Below, piece after piece: positions 25,182-34,346 of a stretch of 64,000 bases of DNA. Position numbers and translations under genes: made by a program. The notes beneath the pieces were generated by a model. That model ran no database searches. It saw nothing but the letters and a program-made list of their open reading frames with translations, and was not told where the DNA came from. The stretch lies in assembly GCF_005405925.1 (NCBI RefSeq), contig NZ_BJHV01000001.1, positions 8,060,001-8,124,000 of the forward strand. The letters run 5' to 3'. Each line of letters starts with the position of its first letter. Within the stretch, counting starts at the first letter, position 1. The DNA comes from Streptomyces antimycoticus (GTDB taxonomy: Bacteria > Actinomycetota > Actinomycetes > Streptomycetales > Streptomycetaceae).

Positions 25182-25870
25182 GCGATGCCCTACCCACCGC
25201 CTCGCGGTTCGGCCGCCGAGACTTCCTGACCGCCGGGCTCGGCATAGCGGGCGGCGTCACCCTGTGGGCGGGCGGGTTGACCGGCCCGGCCACAGCGGCC
25301 GGAGCCGAGAGAGCGTTATGGCGCGAAGAGAGATCAGCGAACGGCTGGCCGGTGACCAGCGAGGTTCACGAGCACCAGGTGGAGGGCACTGAGCAGGTGA
25401 CCATCCCCCTCCTGGCGGGCGATGTGGCCACGGTGCTGCTGTTCGTGGCCCGTCGCTTCAACTACGAGATCGCCACCCTGGACGCGGGCGAGGTCACCGG
25501 CCACACCATGGACCGCGCCGTTTCGGCGCGGTACGAGAGCAACTACCTCTCGGGCACAGCGATCGCGATCCGTCCCGTGTTGTACCCCGCCGGCTCCAAG
25601 GACGGGCTCTTCCCGCACGAGACGGTCGTCATCCGGGACATCCTCGCCGACTGCGAGGGAGTGGTGCGGTGGGGCGGGGACGAGAAGATCCCGAAGGAGA
25701 GCCACTTCCAGATCGATGTGGGCCCCGGCGACGAGCGGCTCGCCACCGTCGCCCGGAAGTTCGAACAGTGGGACCGCACCCCGGGCGCCGGCCCCGGAAC
25801 GATCAACCCCTTCGCCCCTCAGCGGCAGCGCGCCGCGAAATCCCTGGAACGGCGCCAGCGCGCGGCCTGA
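25178..25870 (+). CDS. Tat-exported M15-peptidase-like protein lacking expected metal ligands
   Basis: 230 residues. The N-terminus has a twin-arginine signal (RFGRRDFLTAGLGIAGG...LTGPATAAGA) for export. The mature part resembles M15 D,D-carboxypeptidase/L,D-peptidase domains: SNYLSGTAIAIRP sits where the SxHxxGxAxDI motif is expected, and KESHFQID where the G-x-H-F motif is expected. Compared with active enzymes the first His and the Asp are replaced (L and A), and only the last His remains, so zinc binding is doubtful. It may bind peptidoglycan or act as a pseudo-enzyme. It overlaps the membrane-protein frame by ATGA and is followed by a strong terminator. Confidence 0.7.
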   Translation: MSDALPTASRFGRRDFLTAGLGIAGGVTLWAGGLTGPATAAGAERALWREERSANGWPVTSEVHEHQVEGTEQVTIPLLAGDVATVLLFVARRFNYEIATLDAGEVTGHTMDRAVSARYESNYLSGTAIAIRPVLYPAGSKDGLFPHETVVIRDILADCEGVVRWGGDEKIPKESHFQIDVGPGDERLATVARKFEQWDRTPGAGPGTINPFAPQRQRAAKSLERRQRAA

Positions 25871-25899
25871 ACCCCGCCCCTGGGCCGGGCCACCGGCGG

Positions 25900-25930
25900 C
25901 CCCGGGCAGACCTAGGTGTTCTGCCCGGGG
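25900..25930 (+). terminator. Terminator hairpin after the M15-like gene
   Basis: CCCCGGGCAGA and TCTGCCCGGGG form a perfect 11-bp stem with a 9-nt loop 30 bp after the stop codon. Confidence 0.75.
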
Positions 25931-26492
25931 AGGTTGGTGACGCGGCTGGCGGGGTGCGGCCGTAGACCCGGTGTGGGGTCGGACGCCCCGCTCGCGAAGA
26001 TCGTCTGGGTAATGCCGAGGACTCGAACCTGTCGCTACGGCAGAAGCAGCTCACCGCGCAACACCGGCGTGTACGTATGGTGTGTGTCGGTCCTCGGACA
26101 CAACGTTTCCCCGCACTGCCCGTTTCTAGGGCAGGCGGAATCGGCACCCGCCTCCGGCTCCGCGCTGGACGCGGGTGTTCGTCGTTTCGGCCCTCCCCTG
26201 CGCTTCTCCCTTCGTCGGGGCGGGCGTCGCGAACGTTCTTCAGCTGGAAGAACGAAGTACGGGGCAATCAGCCGGCCGCCAAGGATGCCGGCAAGGAGAG
26301 CGACACAACGCTCCGCCGGGACGAGCGCTCCCAAACCCCGAGCGGGTCCCACTCGGCCTCGTAGAGCGCGGTGAGGACGCGGTCGCCGCCGCGTACATCG
26401 CGGCAGCCGGCGAGGTCCTGGACGCGCTCGCGAAGATCTCCGCCGCCCACACCCGCCGCGACTGTGTGACGCCGCCTTCGCGTTGGGGCGGA
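25931..26492. other. Gene-poor stretch with an 18-bp repeat and a possible minus-strand remnant
   Basis: No complete gene is recognisable. GTGTCGGTCCTCGGACAC at 26084-26101 recurs exactly at 56689-56706. On the minus strand around 26300-26450 the phrase RVLTALYEAEWDPLGVW resembles the start of small Streptomyces proteins of unknown function, but the frame breaks soon after. This is probably decayed sequence. Confidence 0.35.
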
Positions 26493-27350
26493 TCAGCTCC
26501 AGCTCGGCGAGGGTCCGAGTGACGGTTTGTAGGGCATTGGTCGGCCGGTGTGTGCGTCGAGCAGGATGCCGTCACCCAGCGATCGGTCCAGCTTCACCGT
26601 CACCTCCTGCGACTTCCCCTGCTTGGTACAGGTGCCGCCATCTTTGCGGGGCTTTACGGAGGCCGACAGGACCACGCTGCCGGGCGCTTCCAGGACGTCC
26701 ACTGCGGGGCCGTGGTCGCAGACGCGGTGCAGGGCGACTACGGTCACCGATAGGCCGTCTGCGGCAATCCGGACCAGGTGCCTGAGCGGATACCCGGGGA
26801 TGCCGCGGGCCCGCTCGATCGGCGACCGCGGAAGTTCCGATGGGACGGCGGCGGCCTGCTTGAGGGGTGAGTCATAGCCCTCCAGGCTGAACAGCCAGGC
26901 CGGGACCATCGCCGGACCACGGCTGGTGACGACGCTCATCTCGCCCAGCTTCGCCCCCGTCACGGTGAGGTACGGCTTTCCTTCGGCACGGGCGCTGACC
27001 AGGGCCTGGTACGCCTCTTCCGGCCGCGTCAGTGGACGGGTGAGCGATTTCCCTCGGGCCCAGGTCACCCGGCCGTCATGAGGTCCATTGGTAGGCAATT
27101 CGTCGCCCAGGACGAAGCTCCGTTGCCGGTAGGCCTGCTTGTCTGCCTGACTCAGCAGTCCGCCGCGCGGCGGCTGGACCACCTCCCCCATGGGGTGGTA
27201 GCCGCTACGCCACGCGGCGGCCGCGGTTGACCCGTCCCAGGCCGCAGCGACCTGCCGGGCACGCTTCGCCAGGGCTTCTGGGCTGTCTCCGGCCACCTGC
27301 GGGCCGTCACCGGCGACTTGCGTGCTGCCACACCCGGAGGCAGCCCCTAG

Positions 27351-28316
27351 ATGAATGAGTCCGATGTTCTCAGTGGTCGTAGGCGATCAGGGATCGCTTG
27401 ATCTTGGCGCCGGTGGTCCAGTTGTGCCAGACGCTGGCTGCGAGGGCGAGGAGGCGTTGGCCGGTGCGGGCGAACACCCCAAGCAGGGTTCTGCCACCGT
27501 GTTGTTCCAGGCCGAGCTGACCCTTGAGCGTGTCGATGACGGCTTCGATCCACTGGCGGACGCGGGCGAGGCGGCCGTGCCGGACCGGCTCGTCCTTCCG
27601 ATCCGGCCGTACCAGATGGACACCCAGGCGCTCGGTCAGGAACGCCTCGAACTCCCGCCCGGCGAAGCCCTTGTCCGCAAGGATCACCTGACCGGCGCGG
27701 ACGAGGTGGTGGTCGCGTTCCAGCAACGCGCACATCACCTCCCGCTCGCCGAGCTTGGGGTTGGCCAGGCACCAGGAGATCGGCATGCCCTCGGCGGTGG
27801 TCAGCAGGTAGAGCCGGAAGCCCCAGAAGAAGCGGGAGTGGCTGCGGCAGTAGCCGTATCCGGCGTGCCCGGCCAGGTCGGAGCGTTTGACCGTCTCGCG
27901 GGAGGCCGCACACGGCAGTGGGGTGGAGTCGATCAGCCGCAGGTCGTCGTGCCAGCTCGGCACCTGCCTGGCCAGTGCCTCGATCACGGTGCTGATCAGC
28001 GGTCCGGCGGCGTTGAGCCGCTTGTTGTAGGCGGACTGCTGGGGCAGGTAGCGAAACAAGTGCCCGAGCCGGGCGTGGGCGAAGCGAATCCAGTGCCGTG
28101 CGGAAGGGAAGCCCAGCAGGACCTGGGCAACCGCCAGGCACAGCAGTTCGGCGTCCGTCAGTTTTGGAGGTCGCCCGATCCGGCGACGGGGAGCCACATG
28201 GTCGTCGATGAACACGTACAGTGCCGCCAGAAGGGCGTCCAGGCAAGGAGTCACAACCAAGCCAACGGGCGCCCTTCGCCATAGTCGCGGCCAGCACAAA
28301 CATCGGACTCATTCAT
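27351..28316 (-). mobile_element. IS982-like insertion sequence, 966 bp
   Basis: The ends are a perfect 18-bp inverted repeat (ATGAATGAGTCCGATGTT, 27351-27368, and its complement, 28299-28316). The direct repeat CTAG flanks it on both sides (27347-27350, 28317-28320), a 4-bp target duplication. One transposase gene fills it. The ends and the open reading frame are intact, so the element may still be active and the insertion looks recent. Confidence 0.92.
27370..28254 (-). CDS. IS982-like DDE transposase
   Basis: 294 residues from the GTG at 28254 (VTPCLDALLAALYVFIDDH). A TTG at 28299, inside the terminal repeat, is less likely. Features familiar from Streptomyces transposases annotated as IS982 family are LTDAELLCLAVAQVLLGF, YLPQQSAYNKRLN, the catalytic LIDSTPLPCA (first D), ILADKGF (second D) and RQWIEAVIDTLKGQLGLEQHGGR (E), ending in RSLIAYDH. 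All three acidic residues of the DDE triad appear present. It cuts and pastes its own element. The family name is by pattern; the 4-bp duplication is shorter than I would expect for IS982 and is closer to IS5 behaviour. Confidence 0.9.
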   Translation of the reverse strand: MTPCLDALLAALYVFIDDHVAPRRRIGRPPKLTDAELLCLAVAQVLLGFPSARHWIRFAHARLGHLFRYLPQQSAYNKRLNAAGPLISTVIEALARQVPSWHDDLRLIDSTPLPCAASRETVKRSDLAGHAGYGYCRSHSRFFWGFRLYLLTTAEGMPISWCLANPKLGEREVMCALLERDHHLVRAGQVILADKGFAGREFEAFLTERLGVHLVRPDRKDEPVRHGRLARVRQWIEAVIDTLKGQLGLEQHGGRTLLGVFARTGQRLLALAASVWHNWTTGAKIKRSLIAYDH

Positions 28317-28472
28317 CTAGGCCAGCCACGGCCAAGGCCGCCGCAGTAAGCAGGCCGACGGAGCGCGATGGCCTGATCCGCATGTGACCTCCCGGAAGAA
28401 TGGCGTGGCGAGCCGACCTGTCACTGTGACGTGGCTGGCCCAAGGCCGGTTTCACCCGTTGTGGCAGGCGCC

Positions 28473-29270
28473 TCAGTAAACGTGAAGGCCTCGTGCATTC
28501 AGGACCCTTTGCACCGGCATGAAGTAGTTCCGATAGGTGCCACTGGAATCGGAGTTGCACACTGTCTCGTCGGTGCCGCCGGAGAGCAGACCTAGGGCCG
28601 TTGTACCGCGGAGCGCGGGTCCACCACTGTCGCCACCGAGCGCGCAGACGTTCGACTCAAACATCTGCTCCAGCTGCACCCCATCGATGGTGACGGTCAC
28701 AACTTCGCTGGTTACATAGCCCGTTGTATCTTCGCTGGAGACCCCGACTCGATCCATGTCAACGCCAACAGTCGGCCAGGCGGAGTTGTCGATCTGCTTG
28801 TAGATACCGCCCCAGTATCTGACCGTCCCGAGTGGGTTGATGCCAGGATCATCGGCCTTGATGGTTGCCCAGTCGCCCGCAGCGCCTCCGAAGCCATACG
28901 CGGTCTGGTTGCCAATCCTGGCGTTATTCCAGTCCATGCGCCATTCGTTGCCGGTGCCTCGGACGCAGTGGCCAGCGGTGAGCGTGTAGATAGTGCCTGA
29001 CGAGTTCTTGGTGTTGAACCCGGCACTGCAGAGCCAGCCCTCGGAGGTAATCCCGTTGCCGCCCCGAAGATCGGTGACTTTGAACTTCAGCCCGCTCCTG
29101 ATGCGGTCAACACGCACCGCACCCGGGTGAGCCGCAGCGACCTTTTCGATCCGAGCCCGGCCGTCTGCGGGCGCTCCATCGAAGATCTCGACGGACACCT
29201 GGTTGGTATCTGCCTTGATCCCCCACGCCGTGTTGGAGATGGCGCCCAGCTCGTCGAGCTTGCCGGGGGG
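28473..29270 (-). pseudogene. Streptogrisin-like S1 serine protease, 5' end missing
   Basis: The frame covers the end of a propeptide (LDELGAISNTAWGIKADTNQVSVEIF) and a complete chymotrypsin-fold domain: YTLTAGHC (His), GDWATIKAD (Asp) and ALGGDSGGPAL (Ser), ending at RVLNARGLHVY. Signal peptide and first half of the propeptide are absent. At about 29270 the sequence changes abruptly into an HD-domain gene on the other strand, also lacking its start. The catalytic triad is intact but the product cannot be exported as it stands. In Streptomyces these enzymes are secreted, alpha-lytic-protease-like and self-processing. Confidence 0.85.
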
Positions 29271-29777
29271 AAGCGCAGCGGTTGGTGGATCGCCGGCGTC
29301 AAGGATTGCGAGACCATCGCCGAGCACTCGTTTCGCACCGCGATCATCGGCGCCGTGCTCGCGATGATGGAGGGCGCCGACCCGGCGAAGGTCGCGCTCC
29401 TGTGCACGTTCCACGACACCCAGGAGACCCGCGTCGGGGACATCCCCTGGATCGGACGCCGCTGCCTCGAAGCCGCGACGAACGAGAAGGTCACCGCCGA
29501 CCAGGTCTCGAAGGCCCACCCAGCCGTAGCGGACGGGATCAAGGCCGTGGTCCACGAGTACGAGAACGGCGACTCGCTGGAGGTCCTCGTGGCACACGAC
29601 GTGGACAAGCTCGAATGCATGCTGCAAGGCATGGAGTACCTGGAGCAGGGCTACCGCAACGCCCAGGAATGGGTGGACACCAGCCGGGCGAAGCTGAAGA
29701 CAGCATCGGCGCTCGCGCTCGCCGAAGCAGCCCAGGGCATGTCGTCCGCTGAATGGAAGCACACCTACCTCAGCTGA
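29271..29777 (+). pseudogene. HD-domain phosphohydrolase (YfbR/HDDC2-like), 5' end missing
   Basis: From KRSGWWIAGVKDCETIAEHSFRTAII the frame shows a clear HD hydrolase: AEHS...(first His), FHDTQETRVGD (HD motif) and VAHDVDKLECMLQ (distal Asp), ending SAEWKHTYLS. The family dephosphorylates 5'-deoxynucleotides. The normal N-terminus of about 30 residues before GWW is lost; upstream the frame is antisense to the protease. An in-frame start inside the protease antisense could still give a chimeric protein, but no ribosome-binding site supports it. Confidence 0.75.
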
Positions 29778-29789
29778 TCGGGCACGAAT

Positions 29790-30416
29790 GCGCCTCTGCC
29801 TGCGCGGCGGGGTCAGTTGCTCCGGGACGGAGGGTGGCGGAGCCTCGGTGGTAGTGGCGGAACGGTGTGCTGATGCCGGAAGGGTGAGCGTCACCGAGAA
29901 GACCCCTGCGGTGGTGTGGGTGAGGGTGCCGCCCATCGCCTCCGTGAGGTCGCGGGTGAGGAGGGCGGCGTCGGCGATGACGTACGGCAGCTCCTCCGGC
30001 AGCCGCAGGGTGATGGCGTGGCCGCCGGTGCCGAGGTCGTCGAGGGCCGCGGTCAGTGCCTCGTCGAGGTCGACGGGGCGGAGGTAGAGGTCCAGGGCTC
30101 CGGTGTGCAGTCGGCTCAGGTCGTCCAGGTCGGTGAGGAGCTGGGCGACGCGGCGCACTGAGGAGCTGGCGGTGGCGAGGTGGCGTGTCTCGACGGACAG
30201 CGGGGGCAGGCGTCTGAGCGCCTCCTCCGCCGTGCACAGCGGCGCCCGCAGATCGTGGCTCGCGGTGAGGAGCAGCGAGGCGCGGGTGTGTTCGGCGGCG
30301 GCGAGGGTGTCGGTCTCGGCGGCGTGCCGGGTGAGCCGGCCCTTACGCAGCCTGAGCTCGTTGTTAACGGTGTGCCGAGGCTCAGCCGACTCACGGTATG
30401 CGGTCTGCGCGCACAC
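29790..30416 (-). pseudogene. KdpD-like sensor histidine kinase remnant with the ATPase core deleted
   Basis: The frame contains RLRKGRLTRHAAETDTLAAAEHTRASLL, the H-box LTASHDLRAPL, DLDDLSRLHTGALDLYLRP and LPEELPYVIADAALLTRDL. It then jumps directly to TEAMGGTLTHTTAGVFSVTLTLPA, the very end of an HATPase domain. The N, G1 and G2 boxes that should lie between are gone, most likely by recombination between the similar strings ALLTR-LTE and (A)LTRDLTEAMGG. There is no proper start or stop. It resembles the C-terminal kinase part of KdpD proteins. Confidence 0.7.
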
Positions 30417-30494
30417 TTCCGCGAGTCGGGCCCACCCACTCTGCCTCGGCCATGGAATGGAGCGGTAGGGGGTTGTGATGCCGGTCCCGAGACT

Positions 30495-32069
30495 TCAACA
30501 GCCACTTGACGAAGGACGGGTCGGCGGCTCGGCGCCCGCAGGAGACCCTGTCGGGCGGTCTGTTCCGGTGTCTGCCCGTCGCGGACGGGACCGAACGGCA
30601 GGATCTCGCCACGGCCGGAGCGGGAGCCGGGTCCGGAAGACGGTGGCGCCCGGCCCGCTGGTCAGCGTGATCGTGCCGCCGTGGGCCGCGACCACGGCCC
30701 GGACGATCGCCAGCCCAAGCCCGGTGCCGCCCGCCGCCCGGGACCGGCCGGGGTCCGCGCGCGAGAACCGCTCGAACACCTCGTCCTGTAGTCCCTCGGG
30801 CACCCCCGGACCGTCGTCCGATACCGTCAGCTCCGCCCGGCCCGCACCGGCCGTGGCGAGCCGGACCGTGACCCGGGTGCCGGGTGGGGTGTGGGTGCGG
30901 GCGTTGGTGAGCAGGTTGCCCACGACCTGCTGGAGGCGGTGCTCGTCGCCGAGGACCGTCACCGGTTCCTCGGCCAGCTCCAGCGTCCAGCGGTGGTCCG
31001 GCCCGGCGGCCCGTGCGTCGCCGGTCGCGTCCAGCACCAGCCGGGTCAGATCGACCGGTCGGCGGGCCAGTGGTCGTCCCGCGTCGAGCCGGGCGAGCAG
31101 CAGCAGATCGTCCACCAGCGTGGACATCCGCTCCGACTCGGCCTGGATCCGCTCCAGGGCGTGCCGCACGTCATCCGGCACCGGGCCCGGATGGCGCAGC
31201 GCCAGCTCGGCATGGCCGCGGACGGAGGCCACCGGCGTTCGCAGCTCATGGCTGGCGTCGGCGGCGAAGTGCCGCAGCCGCTCCTCGCTCGCCTGGCGAC
31301 GGGCCAGCGCGTCCCCGACGTGGCCGAGCATGCGGTTGAGCGCGGTGCCCACCTGGCCCACCTCGGTGCGCGGATCGGTGTCCGGCACCGGCGGCGGCAT
31401 GGCCACCTCACCACTGGCCAGCGGCAGCTCGGCCACCCCGGCGGCGGTCGTGGTCACCCGCCGCAGGGGGCGCAGCGACAGCCGTACCCACAGTGCCCCG
31501 GCCACCCCGGTGGCCAGCAGCGCGCTGCCGAACACCACGCTCTCCACGATCTCCAGCCGGTGCACGGTCTCCTCCACCGGGCGCAGCGGCAGCCCGGTGA
31601 CCAGGACGTCGCCGTCGTCCCCCCGGACGGCGGCCACTCGGTAGCGGCCGAGTGCGGACAGACGCACGCTGTGGCCGTCGCCGTCCACCGGCAGCCCCGC
31701 CAGGACCCGCCGGTCGGCGCCGGTCAGCGGTACGGCGGCGTCCGTCTGGTCGCGCACCACCGCCGCGTCGGTCGTCGTGCCGCGCAGCAGCCGGGCGCCG
31801 AAGGTGCGGTCCGACTGGCCGCGGGTGTCGGGCGCGTTGTCGGCGTCGGGGTGCCGCTCACCGTGTTCCAGGCTGGCCGGGAACCGGCCTCCGGCCGCCG
31901 TGAGCTGCTGGTCCAGCCGCCGCACCAGAAACCCCTCCAGGGCGAACACCGTGGTCAGCCCCACCGCCAGACTCGCCACCGCCAGCAGCACGACCAGACC
32001 GGCGGTCAGCCGGGCACGCAGCGTACGGGGCGGCCGCCACGACAGCCCCCTGGTGAGCGGCCGCCTCAT
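30495..32069 (-). CDS. Two-component sensor histidine kinase
   Basis: 524 residues, with a TM helix near 20-45 (LTAGLVVLLAVASLAVGLTTVFAL) and another near 180-205 flanking an extracytoplasmic sensor. A HAMP linker follows (LSLRPLRRVTTTAAG), then the H-box FAADASHELRTPVAS, N-box VVGNLLTNARTH, G1 SDDGPGVP, F-box RFSR and G2 GTGLGLAIVRAVVAAHGG. It is a complete EnvZ/MprB-type kinase. Its start overlaps the stop of the response regulator gene by 4 bp (ATGA). The divergent flavin electron-transfer genes are the likely targets. The C-terminal about 40 residues after the kinase core are low-complexity and may be partly spurious. Confidence 0.92.
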   Translation of the reverse strand: MRRPLTRGLSWRPPRTLRARLTAGLVVLLAVASLAVGLTTVFALEGFLVRRLDQQLTAAGGRFPASLEHGERHPDADNAPDTRGQSDRTFGARLLRGTTTDAAVVRDQTDAAVPLTGADRRVLAGLPVDGDGHSVRLSALGRYRVAAVRGDDGDVLVTGLPLRPVEETVHRLEIVESVVFGSALLATGVAGALWVRLSLRPLRRVTTTAAGVAELPLASGEVAMPPPVPDTDPRTEVGQVGTALNRMLGHVGDALARRQASEERLRHFAADASHELRTPVASVRGHAELALRHPGPVPDDVRHALERIQAESERMSTLVDDLLLLARLDAGRPLARRPVDLTRLVLDATGDARAAGPDHRWTLELAEEPVTVLGDEHRLQQVVGNLLTNARTHTPPGTRVTVRLATAGAGRAELTVSDDGPGVPEGLQDEVFERFSRADPGRSRAAGGTGLGLAIVRAVVAAHGGTITLTSGPGATVFRTRLPLRPWRDPAVRSRPRRADTGTDRPTGSPAGAEPPTRPSSSGC

Positions 32070-32800
32070 GAAGGCTCCGCCTTCAGCACGTAGCCGACCC
32101 CGCGCACCGTGTGGATCAGCGGCGCCCGCCCCGCGTCGATCTTCTTGCGCAGATAGCTGATGTACAGCTCGACCACATGGGCCTGGCCGCCGAAGTCATA
32201 GCTCCACACCCGATCCAGGATCTGCGCCTTGGACAGTACCCGCCGGGGGTTGCGCATCAGGAACCGCAGCAGCTCGAACTCGGTGCGGGACAGCTCCACG
32301 GCCACACCCCCGCGGGTCACCTCCCGCGCCTGCTCGTCCATCACCAGGTCCGCGACCACCAGCCGGTCGTCGCCCGGCTCCCGCGCCATCCCGGCCCGGC
32401 GCAGCAGTCCGCGCAGCCGGGCCAGCACCTCCTCCAGGCTGAACGGCTTGGTCACATAGTCGTCGCCGCCGGCCGTGATACCCGCGATCCGGTCCTCCAC
32501 CGTGTCGCGCGCGGTCAGGAACAGCACGCACACATCCGGCAGCTCCGCCCGCATCGCGCGCAGCACCGCGAGTCCGTCGGTGTCCGGCAGCATCCAGTCG
32601 AGCACCACCGCGTCCGGGCGGAACGCCCGCGCGGCGTCCAGTGCGGACGCGCCATCGGCGGCGGTACGGACCTCCCAGCCCTCGTAGCGCAGCGCACCCG
32701 ACAGCACCTCGGTCAGGTCGGGTTCGTCGTCGACGACGAGGACGCGGACCCGGGCCCCGTCAGGTCGCAGCAGAAAACGGCCGGTGGAGTGCGTATCCAT
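32066..32800 (-). CDS. OmpR-family response regulator
   Basis: 244 residues. Receiver: VLVVDDEPDLTEVL (acidic pocket), VVLDWMLPDTDG (phospho-Asp), FLTARD and VTKPFSLEEVLARLR (Lys). Winged helix: VELSRTEFELLRFLMRNPRRVLSKAQILDRVW and YISYLRKKID...IHTVRGVGYVL. It overlaps the kinase gene by 4 bp. It is transcribed away from the ferric-reductase gene, with about 150 bp in between that could hold a shared control region. It probably regulates that neighbouring operon. Confidence 0.95.
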   Translation of the reverse strand: MDTHSTGRFLLRPDGARVRVLVVDDEPDLTEVLSGALRYEGWEVRTAADGASALDAARAFRPDAVVLDWMLPDTDGLAVLRAMRAELPDVCVLFLTARDTVEDRIAGITAGGDDYVTKPFSLEEVLARLRGLLRRAGMAREPGDDRLVVADLVMDEQAREVTRGGVAVELSRTEFELLRFLMRNPRRVLSKAQILDRVWSYDFGGQAHVVELYISYLRKKIDAGRAPLIHTVRGVGYVLKAEPS

Positions 32801-33025
32801 GGTGCATCCAGCATCCCTCGCGGTGCGCGGTGCCGAGACCCGCCCTTCCTCTGAGTTTCCTCTGAATCCGAACGCGTCCGCCCGGGTTCAGAGGGTCCTC
32901 AGAGCTTCTCGGGCCACGCTGACCGGGCACATCACCGAGAGGACCCCCATGACCAGCACGACGCCGCCGGCCCGGCCAGGGCCCGCCCGTCCCGGTCGGC
33001 ACCGCGCCCGCCCAGCCCCGTCCCG

Positions 33026-34312
33026 GTGCTCGCACACGTGATGGTCTGGGGCGGGGCCGCCGCCGTCCTGGCGCTGTGGTGGCACGACACCCCCTCGGTC
33101 GTCGGCGCCGCCGGCTGGCTGACCGGCGCGGGGCGGATCACCGGGCTGCTCGCCGGTTACGCCTGCGCGATCCTCCTGCTGCTGATGGCGCGCATACCAC
33201 TGCTCGACCGCGCCATCGGCACCGACCGGCTGGCCCGCTGGCACGCCCTGGGCGGCCGCTACACGATCTCGCTGGCCTGCGCCCATGTCCTGCTGATCAT
33301 CTGGGGGTACTCGCTGGAATCGCGCACCGGGCCAGTGGAGCAGACCACCACCCTGGTCCTCCACTATCCGGACCTGCTCAAGGGGACGATCGGCTTTCTG
33401 CTGTTCCTGATCACCGCGATCGTGTCCGCGCGCGCCGTGCGCCGTCGCATCCCCTACGAGACCTGGCACCTTCTGCACTTCGCGACCTATCTCGCGGTCT
33501 TCCTGGCCTTCGGGCACCAGCTCTCCGACGGGGCCGACTTCACCGGAGACCGCCCCGCCCAGCTGGCCTGGTACGCCCTCTACATCGCGGTGGCGGCGCT
33601 GCTGGCCTGGTACCGGTTCGCCGTCCCGGTGCGCCGGGCGCTGCGCCACCGGCTGTACGTCTCCGAGGTCCGGCCCGAGGCTCCGGGCGTCGTATCGGTC
33701 TATCTGTCGGGCAGCGGACTGGCGGAGCTGCGCGCGGAGCCCGGCCAGTTCTTCCGGTGGCGGTTCCTGACCCGCGGCCTGTGGTGGGCCGCCAATCCCT
33801 ACTCCCTGTCGGCCGCGCCGCACCCCGCGTATCTGCGGATCACGGTCAAGGCGTCCGGCGGCCACAGCGCCGCGCTGGCTCATCTCCGGCCCGGCACCCG
33901 GGTATTCGCGGAGGGCCCGTACGGGGCCTTCACCGCACGCCGCCGCCGTACCCGCAAGACCCTCCTGCTGGGCGGCGGCGTCGGGATCACCCCGCTGCGG
34001 GCCCTCTTCGAGACACTGCCCGGCGAGGTGATCCTCGTCTACCGGGCCCGGCGCCCCGAGGACCTGGCCCTCCGTGGCGAGCTCGACGCGCTCGCCGCCG
34101 CGCGCGGGGCGGCCGTTCATTACGTCGTCGACGAGCCGGCCGCCTACTCCTCTCCGCTGACCGCCGGGGCACTGCGCGCTCTGGTGCCCGACATCGCCGA
34201 ACGGGACGTCTACCTGTGCGGCCCGCCTGGCATGACGGAGGCCGCGCTGTGCGCCCTGCGCGAGGCGGGGGTGCGGCGCCGCCGTGTCCACCACGAGTCG
34301 TTCGCGCTCTGA
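33026..34312 (+). CDS. Ferric-reductase-like membrane flavoprotein (FAD/NAD(P) binding)
   Basis: 428 residues from a GTG at 33026. A better start is the ATG at 32949, preceded by GAGAGGACCCCC, but it is out of frame; one extra C in the CCC run at 33011-33013 would join it (adding about 26 residues). The N-terminal half has about six TM helices with heme-binding-type histidines (RWHALGGRYTISLACAHVLL, WHLLHFATYLAVFLAFGHQL), a ferric-reductase-like domain. The C-terminal half is an FNR-type reductase: NPYSLSAAPHP (FAD), LGGGVGITPLRALFETLPG (NAD(P)) and YLCGPPGMTEAAL. It would pass electrons from NAD(P)H across the membrane. The FMN-binding protein and ApbE genes follow in the same direction. Confidence 0.88.
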   Translation: MLAHVMVWGGAAAVLALWWHDTPSVVGAAGWLTGAGRITGLLAGYACAILLLLMARIPLLDRAIGTDRLARWHALGGRYTISLACAHVLLIIWGYSLESRTGPVEQTTTLVLHYPDLLKGTIGFLLFLITAIVSARAVRRRIPYETWHLLHFATYLAVFLAFGHQLSDGADFTGDRPAQLAWYALYIAVAALLAWYRFAVPVRRALRHRLYVSEVRPEAPGVVSVYLSGSGLAELRAEPGQFFRWRFLTRGLWWAANPYSLSAAPHPAYLRITVKASGGHSAALAHLRPGTRVFAEGPYGAFTARRRRTRKTLLLGGGVGITPLRALFETLPGEVILVYRARRPEDLALRGELDALAAARGAAVHYVVDEPAAYSSPLTAGALRALVPDIAERDVYLCGPPGMTEAALCALREAGVRRRRVHHESFAL

Positions 34313-34346
34313 GTCCGATCCGCGCCACGTCCGAAGGAGATCCACC

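Larger units (their letters stand above)
26493..28383 (-). pseudogene. Lipoprotein gene interrupted by an IS element
   Basis: The gene starts at the ATG at 28383 (GGGAGG upstream) with the signal peptide MRIRPSRSVGLLTAAALAVAG. It is interrupted at the CTAG of the lipobox codons, and resumes at 27346 with GAASGCGSTQVAGDG, continuing to 26493. Removing the 966-bp element plus one CTAG copy gives 921 bp, an exact open frame of 306 residues with lipobox LGAASGC. The mature part (for example SRGPAMVPAWLFSLEGYDSPLKQAAAVP, and VVLSASVKPRKDGGTCTKQGKSQEVTVKL) looks like an actinomycete lipoprotein of unknown function. The exported product should be lost unless the IS excises precisely. Confidence 0.85.

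Noticed and set aside
25995..26075. tRNA gene or attachment site (GGTTCGAGTCC on the minus strand)
   Set aside because: Only a T-loop-like string is present. Acceptor, D-arm and anticodon stems cannot be paired, and no integrase is nearby.
27351..28316. IS element carrying a passenger gene
   Set aside because: The 966 bp are fully taken up by the terminal repeats and a single transposase frame.
32784..33041. Separate small gene starting at the ATG near 32949
   Set aside because: Its translation is a proline/arginine string that runs into the reductase gene. It is better read as the true 5' end of the reductase with one missing base.
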